Assembly (NCBI RefSeq): GCF_048564905.1
Contig: NW_027328740.1
Coordinates: 5,711,292-5,775,291 of the forward strand
From: Vicugna pacos
Taxonomy: Eukaryota; Chordata; Mammalia; Artiodactyla; Camelidae
Direction of reading: 5' to 3'
Length of the DNA stretch: 64,000 bases
A model generated the notes under the pieces. That model was not told the DNA's origin. It made no database searches and saw only the letters and a program-made list of their open reading frames with translations. Of the stretch, positions 37,033-51,658 are shown one piece after another. A program made the translations under genes and the position numbers. Each line of letters begins with the position of its first letter. The first letter of the stretch is position 1.

Positions 37033-40000
37033 GTGTTCTGCATTCCATGTTCTAAATTCTGTGTTCTCTATTCTCTATTCTCTATTCTATATTGTGTGTT
37101 GTACATTATATATTCTAAATACTATATTCAGTTTTCTGTATTCTATATTCTAGATTCTGTGTTCTGCATTCCATGTTGTACTTTCTATATTCATTATTCT
37201 CTATTCTATATTCTAAATTCTGTGTTCTGCATTCCATTTTCTATATTCTGGGCTCTATATTCTGTTTTCCATATTCTAAATTCTGTGTTCCATATTCTAT
37301 ATTCTGTATTCAATATTCTGCCTTCTGTATGCTACATTCCATATTCTGTGTTCTACATTCTATATTCTAAATTTTATATTCAGTATTCTGTATTCTATAT
37401 TTTAAATTGTGTGCTCTGCATTCCATTTTCTAAATTCTGGGTTCTGTATTCTGTTTTCTTATTTCTATATTCTGTGTTAAATATTCTATATTCTGTATTC
37501 TATATTCTTCATTCCGTATTCTATATTCTATATTCTGTGTTCTACATTCTATATTCTTAATTCTATATTCTGTATTCTTTACACTGTATTCTAAATTCTG
37601 TGTTCTTCATTCTATATTCTAAATTCTATATTCATTACTCTGTATTCTATATTCTAAATTCAGTGTTCTGAATTCCATGTTCTATATTCTGTCTTCTATA
37701 TTCTCTATTCTATATTCTATATTCTGTGTTCTACATTCTATATTCTAAAATTTATATTATGTATTCTGTATTCTATATTCTAAATTCTGTGTTCTGAATT
37801 CCATTTTCTAAATTCTGGGTTCTGTATTCTGTTTTCCATAATGTATATTCTGTATTCTACATTCTATATTCTGTATTCTATATTCTGCATTCCGTATTCT
37901 ATATTCTATATTCTGTGTTCTGCGTTTATATTCTAAATTCGATATTCGGTATTCTGTATTCTATATTCTAAATTCTGTGTTCTTCATTCCATGTTCTAAA
38001 TTCTGGGTTCTATATTCTCTACTGTATTTTCTATATTGTGTGTTGTACATTCTATATTCTAAATTCTATATTCAGTTTACTGTATTCTATATTCTAAATT
38101 CTGTGTTCTGCATTCCATGTTCTAAATTCAATATTCAGTGTTCTGTATTCTATATTCTAAATTCTGTGTTCTGCATTCCATTTTCTATATTCTGGGTTGT
38201 GTATTCTGTTTTCCATATTCTAAATTCTGTGTTTCATATTCTATATTCTGTATTCAATATTCTGCATTTCGTATTCTACATTCCATATTCTGTGTTCTAC
38301 ATTCTATATTCTAAATTTTATATTCAATATTCTGTATTCTATATTTTAAATTCTGTGCTCTGCATTCCATTTTCTAAATTTTGGGTTCTGTATTCTGATT
38401 TCTTATTTCTATATTCTGTGTTCAATATTCTATATTCTCTATTCTATATTCTACAGTCCGTATTGTATATTCTATATTCTGTATACCTCATTCTTTATTC
38501 TAAATTCGATATTCAGTATTCTGTATTCTATATTCTAAATTCTGTGTTCTGCATTCCATGTTCTAAATTTTGGGTTCCATATACTCTATGAAATATTCCA
38601 TATTCAGTGTTCTAAATGCTATATTCTGTATCCTCTATTATGCATTCCGTACTCTATATTCTATATTCTGGGTTCTACATTCTATATTCTAAAATTTATA
38701 TTATGTATTCTGTATTCTATATTCTAAATTCTGTGTACTTAATTCCATTTTCTAAATTCTGGGTTCTGTATTCTGTTTTCCATAATGTATATTCTGTATT
38801 CTACATTCTATATTCTGTATTCTATATTCTGCATTCCGTATTCTATATTCTATATTCTGTGTTCTGCGTTTATATTCTAAATTCGTTATTCATTATTCTG
38901 TATACTATATTCTAAATTCTGTGTTCTGCATTCCATGTTCTAAATTCTGGGTTCTATATTCTCTTTTCTATATTCTATATTGTGTGTTGAACATTCTATA
39001 TTCTAAATTCTATATTCAGTTTACTGTATTCTATATTCTAGATTCTGTGTTCTGCATTCCATTTTCTATATTCGGGGTTCTATATTCTGTTTTCCATATT
39101 CTCAATTCTGTGTTCCAAATTCTATATTCTGTATTCAATATTCTGCATTCCGTATTCTACATTCCATATTCTGTGTTGTACATTCTATATTCTAAATATT
39201 ATATTCAGTATTCTGTATTCTATATTTTAAATTCTGTGCTCTGTGTTCCATTTTCTAAATTCTGGGTTCTGTATTCTGTTTTCTTATTTCTATATTCTGT
39301 GTTCAACATTCTATATTCTGTATTGTATATTCTTCATTCCGTATTCTATATTCTAAATTCTGTGTTCTATATTCTATATTCTTAATTCTATATTCTGTAT
39401 TCTTTACACTGTATTCTAAATTCTGTGTTCTTCATTCTATATTCTAAATTCAATATTCATTATTCTGTATTCTATATTCTAAATTCTGTGTTCTGAATTC
39501 CATGTTCTAAATTCTGTCTTCTATATTCTCTATTCTATATTCTATATTCTGTGTTCTACATTCTATATTCTAAAATTTATATTATGTATTCTGTATTCTA
39601 TATTCTAAATTCTGTGTTCTGCATTCCATGTTCTAAATTCTGGGTTCTATATTCTCTATTCTATATTCTATATTGTGTGTTGTACATTCTATATTCTAAA
39701 TTCTATATTCAGTTTACTCTATTCTATATTCTAATTTCTGTGTTCTGCATTCCATGTTCTAATTTCTATATTCATTATTCTGTATTCTATATTCTAAATT
39801 CTGTGTTCTGCATTCCATTTTCTATATTCTGAGTTCTATATTCTGTTTTCCATATTCTAAATTCTGTGTTCCATATTCTATATTCTGTATTCAATATTCT
39901 GCATTCCGTATTCTACATTCCATATTCTGTGTTCTACATTCTATATTCTAAACTTTATATTCAGTATTCTGTATTCTATATTTTAAATTGTGTGCTCTGC

Positions 40001-42068
40001 ATTCCATTTTCTAAATTCTGGGTTCTGTATTCTCTGTTCTTATTTCTATATTCTGTGTTCAACATTCTATATTCTGTATTCTATATTCTTCATTCCGTAT
40101 TCTATATTCTATATTCTGTGTTCTACATTCTATATTCTTAATTCTATATTCGGTATTCTTTACACTGTATTCTAAATTCTGTGTTCTTCATTCTATATTC
40201 TAAATTTTATATTCATTACTCTGTATTCTCTATTCTAAATTCTGTGTTCTGAATTCCATGTTCTACATTCTGTCTTCTATATTCTCTATTCTATATTCTA
40301 TATTCTGTGTTCTACATTCTATATTCTAAAATTTATATTATGTATTCTGTATTCTATATTCTAAATTCTGTGTTCTGAATTCCATTTTCTAAATTCTGGG
40401 TTCTGTATTCTGTTTTCCATAATGTATATTCTGTATTCTACATTCTATATTCTGTATTCAATATTCCGCATTCCGTATTCTATATTCTATATTCTGTGTT
40501 CTGCGTTTATATTCCAAATTCGATATTCAGTATTCTGTATTCTATATTCTAAATTCTGTGTTCTGCATTCCATGTTCTAAATTCTGGGTTCTATATTCTC
40601 TATTATATATTCTATATTTTGTGTTGTATATTCTATATTCTAAATTCTATATTCAGTTTACTGTATTCTATATTCTAGATTCTGTGTTCTGCATTCCATT
40701 TTCTATATTCTGGGATCTATATACTGTTTTTCACATTCTAAATTCTGTGTTTCATATTATATATTCTGTATTCAATATTCTGCATTCCGTATTCTACATT
40801 CCATATTCTGTGTTCTACATTCTATATTCTAAATTTTATATTCAGTATTCTGTATTCTATATTTTAAATTGTGTGCTCTGCATTCCATTTTCTAAATTCT
40901 GGGTTCTGTATTCTGTTTTCTTATTTCTATATTCTGTGTTCAACATTCTATATTCGGTATACTATATTCTTCATTCCGTATTCTATATTCTATATTCTGT
41001 GTTCTACATTCTATATTCTTAATTCTATATTCTGTATTCTTTACACTGTATTCTAAATTCTGTGTTCTTCATTCTATATTCTAAATTCTGTATTCATTAT
41101 TTTGTATTCTATATTCTAAATTCTGTGTTCTGAATTCCATGTTCTAAATCCTGGTTTCTATATACTCTTTTCTATATTCTATATTGTGTGTTGTACATTC
41201 TATATTCTAAATTCTATATTCAGTTTACTGTATTCTATATTCTTGATTCTGTGTTCTGCATTCCATGTTCTAATTTCTATATTCATTATTCTGTATTCTA
41301 TATTCTAAATTCTGTGTTCTGCATTACATTTTCTATATTCTGTGTTCTATATTATGTTTTCCATATTCTAAATTCTGTGTTCCATATTCTATATTCTGTA
41401 TTCAATATTCTGCATTCCGTATTCTACATTCCATATTCTGTGTTCTACATTCTATATTCTAAATTTTATATTCACCATTCTGTATTCTATATTTTAAATT
41501 GTGTGCTCTGCATTCCATTTTCTAAATTCTGGGTTCTGTATTCTGTTTTCTTATTTCTATATTCTGTGTTCAACATTCTATATTCTGTATTCTATAATCG
41601 TCATTCCATATTCTATATTCTATATTCTGTGTTCTAAATTCTATATTCTTAATTCTATATTCTGTATTCTTTACACTGTATTCTAAATTCAGTGTTCTTC
41701 ATTCTATATTCTAAATTCTATATTCATTACTCTGTATTCTATATTCTAAATTCTGTGTTCTGAATTCCATGTTCTACATTCTGTCTTCTATATTCTCTAT
41801 TCTATATTCTATATTCTGTTTTCTACATTCTATATTCTAAAATTTATATTATGTATTCTGTATTCTATATTCTAAATTCTGTGTTCTGAATTCCATTTTC
41901 TAAATTCTGGGTTCTGTATTCTGTTTTCCATAATGTATATTCTGTATTCTACATTCTATATTCTGTATTCTATATTCTGCATTCCGTATTCTATATTCTA
42001 TATTCTGTGTTCTGCGTTTATATTCTAAATTCGATATTCAGTATTCTGTATTCTATATTCTAAATTCT
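37033..42068 (+). repeat. E-C-D-B-F-G higher-order block (5,036 bp)
   Basis: E 37033-37976, C 37977-38920, short D 38921-39613 (693 bp), B-like 39614-40557, F 40558-41124 (567 bp), G 41125-42068 (944 bp). From D to the middle of G it matches 29,856-32,437 at offset 9,065. Here G continues past landmark f for the full 944 bp. It therefore shows the presumed ancestral form of the truncated 378-bp G units at 32,060 and 35,711. Confidence 0.88.
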
Positions 42069-43390
42069 GTGTTCTGCATTCCATGTTCTAAATTCTGGGT
42101 TCTATATTCTCTATTCTATATTCTATATTGTGTGTTGTACATTCTATATTGTAAATTCTATATTCAGTTTACTGTATTCTATATTCTAAATTCTCTGTTC
42201 TGCATTACATGTTCTAATTTCTATATTCATTATTCTGTATTCTATATTCTAAATTCTGTGTTCTGCATTCCATTTTCTATATTCTGGGTTCTATATTCTG
42301 TTTTCCATATTCTAAATTCTGTGCTCCATATTCTATATTCTGTATTCAATATTCTGCATTCCGTATTCTACATTCCATATTCTGTGTTCTACATTCTATA
42401 TTCTAAATTTTATATTCAGTATTCTGTATTATATATTTTAAATTCGGTGCTCTGCATTCCATTATCTAAATTCTGGGTTCTGTATTCTGTATTCTTATTT
42501 CTATATTCTGGGTTCAATATTCTATTTTCTCTATTCTATATTCTACATTCCGAATTCTATATTCTATAATCTATATACTAGATTCTATATTCTAAATTCT
42601 ATATTCAGTATTCTGTATTCTATATTCTAAATTCTGTGTTCTGCATTCCATGTTCTAAATTCTATATTCCTTATTCTGTATTCTATATTCTAAATTCTGT
42701 GTTCTGCATTCCATTTTCTATATTCTGGGTTCTATATACTGTTTTCCATATTCTAAATTCTGTGTTTCATATTCTATATTCTGTATTCAATATTCTGCAT
42801 TCCGTATTCTACATTCCATATTCTGTGTTCTACATTGTATATTCAAAATTTTATATTCAGTATTCTGTATTCTATATTTTAAATTGTGTGCTCTGCATTC
42901 CATTTTCTAAATTCTGGGTTCTGTATTCTGCTTTCTTATTTCTATATTCTGTGTTCAAAATTCTATATTCTGTATTCTATATTGTTCATTCCGTATTCTA
43001 TATTCTATATTCTGTGTTCTACATTCTATATTCTTAATTCTATATTCTGTATTCTTTACACTGTATACTAAATTCTGTGTTCTTCATTCTAAATTCTAAA
43101 TTCTGTATTCATTATTCTGTATTCTATATTCTAAATTCTGTGTTCTGAATTCCATGTTCTATATTCTGTCTTCTATATTCTCTATTCTATATTCTATATT
43201 CTGTGTTCTACATTCTATATTCTAAAATTTATATTATGTATTCTGTATTCTATATTCTAAATTCTGTGTTCTGAATTCCATTTTCTAAATTCTGGGTTCT
43301 GTATTCTGTTTTCCATAATGTATATTCTGTATTCTACATTCTATATTCTGTATTCTATATTCTGCATTCCGTATTCTATATTCTATATTC
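42069..43390 (+). repeat. Last domain-1 monomers, hybrid and truncated
   Basis: A first monomer runs a to g (f-like string near 42,446). It then passes through CTATATACTAGATTC to a position equivalent to the 63-bp module at about 42,636. A second partial monomer runs d to l (f near 42,884, l about 43,311). Instead of landmark m the sequence reads GTGCTCTACATTC and enters diverged satellite. This is the right boundary of the ordered domain. Confidence 0.8.
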
Positions 43391-46300
43391 TGTGCTCTAC
43401 ATTCTATATTCTAAATTATATATTCAGTATTCTGTATTCTATATTCTAAATTCTGTGTTCTGTATTCCATGTTCTAAATTTTGGGTTCTATATTCTCTAT
43501 TCTCTATTCTATATTCTTTGTTCTACATTCTATATTCTAAATTCTATATTTAGTATTCTGCATATTTTATTCTAAATTCTGTGTTCTGCATTCCAAGTTC
43601 TTAATTCTATATACAGTATTCTGTATTTTATATTCTATATTCTGTGTTCTTCATTCTATATTCTAAATTTTATACTCAGTATTCTGTATTCTATATTCTA
43701 AATTCGGTGTTCTAAATTCTAAATTCTAAATTCTATATTCAGTATTCTGTTTTCTATATCCGAAATTCGGTGTTCTGCATTCCGTTCTCTAAATTCTTGA
43801 TTCTATATTCTCTATTCTTTATTCTATATTGTGTGTTCTTCATTCTATACTCTACATCCTGCATTTTGCATTCCGTATTCTATATTCTATATTCTGTGTT
43901 CTAAATTCTATATTCTAAATTCTATATTCAATATTCTGTTTTATATAATCTAAATTCTATGTTCTGCATTCCATGTTCTATATTGTATTCTCTGTATTCT
44001 ATATGCTATATTCTAAATTCTGTGTTCTGCATTCTATGTTCTAAATTCTATATTAAGTATTCTGTATTAAATATTCTAAATTCTGTGTTCTGCATTCTGT
44101 GTTCTAAATTCTTGATTCTATATTCTCTGTTCTGTATTCTATATCCTGTGTTCTAAATTCTGTATTCTAAATTCTATATTCAGCATTCTGTATTCTATAT
44201 TCTAAATTGTGTGTTGTGCATTCCATGTTCTAATTTCTGGGTTCTATATTGTCTATTCTATATTCTATATTGTGCGTTCTTCATTCCATTCTTCACATAC
44301 TATATTTTGCATTCTGTATTCTATATTCTAACTTCTGTGTTCTAAATTATAAATTCTAAATTCTATATTCAGCATTCTGTTTTCTATATTCTAAATTCTG
44401 TGTTCTGCATTCCATGTTCTATATTGTATTATCAGTATTCTATATTCTATGTTCTAAATTCTGTGTTATGCATTCTATGTTCTAAATTCTATATTCAGTA
44501 TTATCTATAATATATTCTAAATTCGGTGTTCTGCATTCCGTGTTCTAAATTATTGATTCTATATTCTCTATTCTCTATTCTATATCCTGTGTCCTAAATT
44601 CTGTATTCTAAATTCTATATACAGTGTACTGTATTCTATATTCTATATTCTGTGTTCTACATCATATAATCTAAATTCTATATTCAGAATAATGTATTCT
44701 ATATACGAAATTCTCTGTTCAGTATTCCATTTCTAAATTAAGGGTTCTATTTTCTGTTTTATATATTCTATATTTTGTGTAATTCATTTTATGTTATATA
44801 TTGTATATTCTGCATTCCGTATTCCATATTCTATATACTGTTTTCTACATTGTATATTCTAAATTTTATATTCAGTATTCTGTATTCTATATTCTAAATT
44901 CTGTGTTCTGTATTCCATGTTCTAAAGTCTGGTTTCTATATTCTCTATTCTATATTATATTTTGTGTGTTCTTCATTCTATACTCTGCATACTAAATTTT
45001 GCATTCCGTATTCTATATTCTAAATTCTGTGTTCTAAATTCTAAATTCTATATTCAGTATCCTGTTTTTTATATTCTAAATTCTGTGTTCTTCATTCCAT
45101 GTTCTATATTCTATTTTCAGTATTCTATATTCTATATTCTATATTGTATGTTCTGCATTCCATGTTCTAAATTCTGGGTTCTGTATTCTGTTTTCCATGT
45201 TCTATATTCTGTGTTCTACATTCTATATTCTGTATTCTATATTCTGCACTCCGTATTATATATTCTATATTATGTATTCTGTATTCTGCATTCCGTATAT
45301 TATATTCTATACTCTGTGCTTTACATTCTGTATTCTAAATTCTACATTCAGTATTCTGTATTCTATATTCTAAATCCTGTGTTCTGCATTCCATGTTCTA
45401 AATTCTGGGTTCTATATTCTCTATTCTATATTCTGTGTTCTTCATTTTATACTCTACATACTGCATTTTGCATTTCGTATTCTATATTGTAAATTCTGTG
45501 TTCTAAATTCTAAGTTCTAATTTCTATATTCAATATTCTGTTTTCTATAGTCTAAATTCTATGTTCTGCATTCCATGTTCTATATTTTATTTTTAGTATT
45601 CTATATTCTATATTCTAAATTCTGTGTTCTGCATTCTATGTTCTAAATTCTATATTCAGTATTCTGTATTATATATTCTAAATTCTGTGTTCTGCATTCC
45701 GTGTTCTAAATTCTTGATTCTATATTATCTGTTCTATATTCTATATCCTGTGTTCGAAATTCTGTATTCTAAATTCTATATTCAGCATTCTGTATTCTAT
45801 ATTCTAAATTCTGTTTTGTGCATTCCATGTACTAATTTCTGGGTTCTATATTGTCTATTCTATATTCTATATTGCGTGTTCTTCATTCCATTCTCTACAT
45901 ACTATATTTTGCATTCCGTATTCTATATTCTAAATTCTGTGTTCTAAATTCTAAATTCTAAATTCTATATTAGGTATTCTGTTTTATATATTCTAAATTC
46001 TGTGTCCTGCATTCCGTGTTCTATATTCTATTTTCAGTATTCTATATTCCATATTCTAAATTCTGTGTTCTGCATTCTATGTTCTAAATTCTGGGTTCTG
46101 TATTCTCTATTCTTTATTCTATATTCTGTGTTCTACATTCTATATTCTACATACTGCATTTTGCATTCCGTATTCGATATTCTAAATACTGTGTTCTATA
46201 TTCTGAATTCTAAATTCTATATTCAATATTCTGTTTTCTATATCCTAAATTCTGTGTTCTGCATTCCATGTTCCATAATCTATTTTCAGTATTCTATATT

Positions 46301-49300
46301 CTATATTCTAAATTCTGTGTTCTAATTTCTAAATTCTATATTCTGTATTCTGTTTCTATATTCTAAGTTCTGTGTTCTGCATTCCATGTTCTATATTCTA
46401 TTTTCAGTATTCTATATTCTATATTCTAAATTCTATGTTCTGCATTCCATGTTCTAAATTTTGGGTTCTGTATTCTGTTTCCCATATTCTATATTTCTGT
46501 TCTACATTCTATATTCGGTATTCTATATTCTGCATTCTGTATTCTATATTCTATATTCTGTATTCTGTATTCTATATTCTGCATTCCGTATTCTATATTC
46601 CATATTCTGAGCTCTACATTCTATATTCTGAATTCTATATTCAGTATTCTGTATTCTATATTCTAAATTCTGTGTTCTGCATTCCATGTTCTAAATTCTG
46701 GTTTCTTTATTCTCTATTCTATATTCTATATTGTGTGTTCTTCATTCTATATTCTACATACTGCATTTTGCACTCCGTATCCTATATTCTTAATTCTGTG
46801 TTCTAAATTCTTAATTCTATATTCAATATTCTGTTTTCTATATTCTAAATTCTATGTTCTGCATTCCATGTTCTATATTCTATTTTCAGTATTCTATATT
46901 CTATATTCTAAATTCTGTGTTCTGCCTTCCGTGTTCTAAATTCTTGATTCTATATTCTCTGTTCTTTATTGTATATCCTGTGTTCTGCATTCTGTATTCT
47001 AAATTCTATATTCAGCATTCTGTATTCTATATTCTAAATTCTGTGTTGTGTATTCTATATTCAATTTCTAGGTTCTATATTGTCTATTCTATATTCTATA
47101 TTGTGTGTTTTTCATTCCAATCTCTACATACTATATTTTGCATTCCGTATTCTATATTCTAAATTCTGTGTTCTAAATTCTAAATTCAAAATTCTATATT
47201 CAGTATTGTGTTTTCAGTATTCTAAATTCTGCGTTCTACATTCTATATTCTGCATTCCATAAACTATATTCTATTTTCTGTGTTCTACATTCTATACTCT
47301 AAATTCTATTTTCAGTATTCTGTATTCTATATTCTAAATTCTGTATTATGCATTCCATGATATAATTTCTGTGTTCTATATTCTATATTCTATATTCTGT
47401 GTTCTACATTCTATATTCTAATTTCTGTATTCAGTATTCTGTATTCTATAATCTTAAATATGTGTTCTACATTCCATGTTTAAATATTGTATTCAATATA
47501 CTCAATTCTATATACTAAATTTTGTGTTCTTCATTCTAAATTCTACATTCTGTTTTCTGTATTTCGAATTTTATTCTGTATTCTGTGTTCTACATTCTAT
47601 ATTCTAAATTCTATATTCAGTTTTCTGTATTCTATATTCTAAATTCTGTGTTCTTCATTCCATGATCTAAATCTATATTCAGTATTTTGTATTCTATATT
47701 CTAAATTCTGTGTTCCGCATTCTATTTTCTAAATCATGTATTCAGTATTCTGTATTCTATATTATAAATTTTGTGTTCTGCATTCCATGTTCTAAATACT
47801 GTGTTCTTTATTCTGTTTTCCATATTCTATATTCTGTGTTCTACATTCTATATTCTAAATTGTATACTCAGTATTCCGTATTCTATATTCTATATTCTGT
47901 GTAGTACATTCTTTATTCTAAATTATATATTCAGTATCCTGTATTCTATAGTCTTAATTATGTGTTCTACATTCCATGTTTAAATTCTGTGTTCTATATT
48001 CTCTATTCTATGTACTAAATTTTATGCTCTTCATTCTATATTCTACATTCTATATTCTGCATTCCGTATTCTATATTCTATATTTTGTGTTCTGCATTCT
48101 ATATTCTAAATTCTATATTCAGTATTTTGTATTCTATATTCTAAATTCTGTGTTCTGCATTCCATGTTCTATATTCTATTTTCAGTATTCTATATTCTGT
48201 ATTCTAAATTCTGTGTTATGCATTTTATGTTCTAAATTCTATATTCAGTATTCTCTTTTACATATTCTAAATTCTGTGTTCTGCATTCCGTGTTCTAAAT
48301 TCTTGATTCTATATTCTCTATTCTATATTCTATATCCTGTGTTCTAAATTATGTATTCTTAATTTTATATTCAGTGTTCTGTATTCTATATTCTAAGTTC
48401 CTTGTTCTGCATTCCATGTTCTAAATTCTGTGTTCTATATTCTCTATTATATATTCTATATGGTGTGTTCTTCATTCTATACCCTACATAGTATATTTTG
48501 CATTCCATATTCTATATTCTAAACTCTGCATTCTAAATTCTAAATTCTATATTCAGTATTCTGTTTTCTATATTCTAAATCCTATGTTCTGCATTCTATG
48601 TTCTATATTCTATTTTCAGTATTCTATATTCTATATTCTAAATTCTGTGTAATGCATTGTATGTTCTAAATTCTATATTCAGTATTCTCTATTATATATT
48701 CTAAATTCTGTGTTCTGCATTCCGTGCTCTAAATTCTGGATTCTATATTTTCTATACTATATTGTATATTCTGTGTTCTAAATTCTATATTCTAAATTTT
48801 ATATTCATTATTCTCTATTCCATATTCTAAATTCGGTATTCTGCATTCCATGTTCTAAATTCTGGGTTCTATATTCGCTATTCTATATTCTATATTGTGT
48901 GTTTTTCATTCTATACCCTAAATACTATATTTTGCATTCCGTATACTGTATTTTAATTCTGTGTTCTAAATTCTAAATTCTAAATTCTATATTCAGTATT
49001 CTGTTTTCTATATTCTAAATTCGATGTCCTGCATTCCATGTTCTATATTCTATTTTCAGTATTCTATATTCTATATTCTAAATTCTGTGTTATGCATTCT
49101 ATGTTCTAAATTCAATATTCAGTATTCTGTTTTCTATATTCTAAATTCTGTCTTCAGCATTCCATGTTCTATATTCTATTTTCAGTATTCTATATACTAT
49201 ATTCTAAATTCTGTGTTCTGCATTCTTTTTCTAAATTCTATATTAAGTATTCGGTATTGTATATTCTAAATTCTGTGTTTGCATCCCATGTTCTAAATTC

Positions 49301-50519
49301 TGGAATCTATATGTTCTATTCTATATTCTATATTCTGTGTTCTACATTCTATATTCTGTATCTTATATTCTACATTCCGTATTCTATATTCTATATTCTG
49401 TGTTCTACATTCTATATTCTAAATTATATATTCAGTGTTCTGTATTCCATATTCTAAATTCTTAGCTCTGCATTCCATATTCTAAATCTGGGATCTATAT
49501 TCTCTATTCTCTATTCTATATTCCATGTTCTACATTCTATATTCTAAATTCTATATTCAGTATTCTGTATTCTATATCCTTAATTCTTTGCTCAGCATTC
49601 CAAGTTTTTAATTCTATATACAGTATTCTGTATTCTATATTCTATATTCTGTGTTCTTCATTCTATAATCTATATTCTATATTCAGAATTATGTATTCTA
49701 CATAGTAAATTCTGTGTTCAGCATTCCATTTCTAAATTAAGTGTTCTATATTTTCTTTTATATATTGTATATTTTGTGTTCTTCATTCTATATTCCAAAT
49801 TGTATGTTCTGAATTCCATTTTCCATATTCTGTATTCTGTGTTCTACATTCTATATTTTAATTTTATATTCAGTATTATGTATTCTATAGTCTAAATTCT
49901 GTGTTCTGCATTCCATGTTCTAAATTCTGGGTTCTCTATTCTCTATTCTATATTGTGTGTTCTTCATTCTATACTCTACATACTGCATTTTGCATTCCGT
50001 ATTCTATATTCTACATTCTGTGTTCTAAATTCTAAATTCTAAATTCTATATTCAATATTCTGTTTTCTATATTCTAAGTTCTATGTTCTGCTTTCCATGT
50101 CCTATATTCTATTTTCAGTATTCTATATTCTATATTCTAAATTCTTTGTTCTGCATTCTATGTTCTAAATTCTATATTCAGTATTCTGTATTATATATTC
50201 TATATTCTGTGTTCTGCATTCGGTGTTCTTAATACTTGATTCTTTATTCTCTGTTCTATATTCTATATCCTGTGTTCTAAATTCTGTATTCTAAATTCTA
50301 TTTTCAGCATTCTGTATTCTATATTCTAAATTATGTGTTGTGGATTCCATGATCTAATTTCTAGGTTCTATATTGTCTATTCTATATTCTAAATTGTGTG
50401 TTCTTCATTCCATTCTCCACATACTATATTTTGCATTGCGTATTCTACATTCTAAATTCTGTGTTCTAGATACTAAATTCTAAATTCTATATTCAGTATT
50501 CTGTTTTCTATATTCTAAA
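43391..50519 (+). repeat. Diverged heptamer satellite (domain 2, left part)
   Basis: There are no exact long repeats. A block of about 230-240 bp is recognisable near 43,960-44,200, 45,562-45,798, 48,151-48,380 and 50,087-50,316. Its order is GCATTCCATGTTC, TTTTCAGTATTC, GCATTCTATGTTC, a CTTGATTC string, ATATCCTGTGTTC, ATATTCAGCATTC. TTTTGCATTCCG-like strings lie between blocks. Units such as GAATTCC and TTTACACTG are rare. I see nothing other than satellite in this stretch. Confidence 0.78.
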
Positions 50520-51590
50520 TTCTGTGTTCTGCATTCCATGTTCTATATTCTATTTTCAGTATTCTATATTCTATATTCTAAATACTCTCTTCTGTATTCC
50601 ATGTTCTAAATCCTGGGTCTTGTGTTCTGTTTTCCATATTATATATTCTGTGTTCTACATTCTATATTCTGTATCCTATATTCTGCATTCCATATTCTAT
50701 ATAGTATATTCTGTGTTCTACATTCTATATTCTTAATTATATATTCTGTATTCTTTACACTATATTGAAAATTCTGTGTTTTACATTCTATAATCTAAAT
50801 TGAATATTCAGTGTTCTATATTCTATATTCTAAATTCTGTGTCTGCATTCCTGTTTATAAATACTTTATTCAGTAGTCTGCATTCTATATTTTAAATTCT
50901 GTGTTCTGCATTCTATATTCTAAATTCTATAGTCTGTATTTTGTATACTATATTCTAAATTCTGTGTTCTGAATTCCATGTTCCTAATTCTGGGCTCTGT
51001 ATTCTGTTTTCCATATTCTATATTTTGTGTTCTATATTCTATATTCTGCATTCAATATTCTGCATTCCGTATTCTACGTACCATATTCTATGTTCTACAT
51101 TATATATTCTAATTTCGATATTCAGTATTCTGTATTTTATATTCTAAATTCTGTGTTCTACATTCAATGTTCTAAATTCTGGGTTCTATATTCTCTATTC
51201 TATATTCAATAATTTGTGTTCATGATCCTATATTCTATGTTCTCTATTCTCTGTTCTCCATTCCGTATTCTATATTCTATATTGTCTGTTCTACATTCTA
51301 TATTCTAAATTCTATATTCAGTATTCTGTATTCTATATTCTTAATTTTGTGTTCTGCATTCCATTTTTTCAATTCTGTGTTTTGTATTCTGTTTTCACTA
51401 TTCTATATTCTGTGTTCTACATTCTAGTTTCTGTATTCTATATTCTGCATTCCGTATTCTATATGCTATATTCTGTGTTCTACATTCTATATTCTAAATT
51501 GTATATTAAGTATTCCGTATTCTCTATTCTATATACTGTGTTCTAAATTCTATATTCTAAATTTTATATTCAGTAATCTGTATTCTATAT
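50520..51590 (+). repeat. Old ~1.07-kb segmental repeat, left copy
   Basis: It aligns with about 52,590-53,660 at an offset near 2,078-2,084. Shared rare strings in the same order are CTTTACACTATATTGAAAAT, a CTGCATTC...GTTTATA string, GCATTCAATATTC, TTTGTGTTCATGAT, TTTCAATTCTG and ATATTAAGTATTCCG. Many substitutions separate the copies, so this duplication is much older than those in domain 1. Confidence 0.75.
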
Positions 51591-51658
51591 TCTAAATTCT
51601 GTTTTCTAAATTCTAAATTCTAAATTCTATATTCAGTATTCTGTTTTCTATATTCTAA

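Larger units (their letters stand above)
1..43390 (+). repeat. Domain 1: satellite organised in ~944-bp super-monomers and higher-order repeats
   Basis: Thirteen landmark strings (a to m, defined in the summary) recur in the same order about every 880-950 bp. Landmark f, GTGTGCTCTGCATTCC or a one- or two-base variant, can be followed through the whole domain, for example at about 276, 1279, 7404, 18438, 25457, 31806 and 40871. Variants of the super-monomer keep characteristic lengths (944, 930, 881, 693, 1181) and diagnostic substitutions, so they can be typed and their order read. The domain ends where landmark m (GCGTTTATATTC) fails to follow l, near 43,390. Confidence 0.9.
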
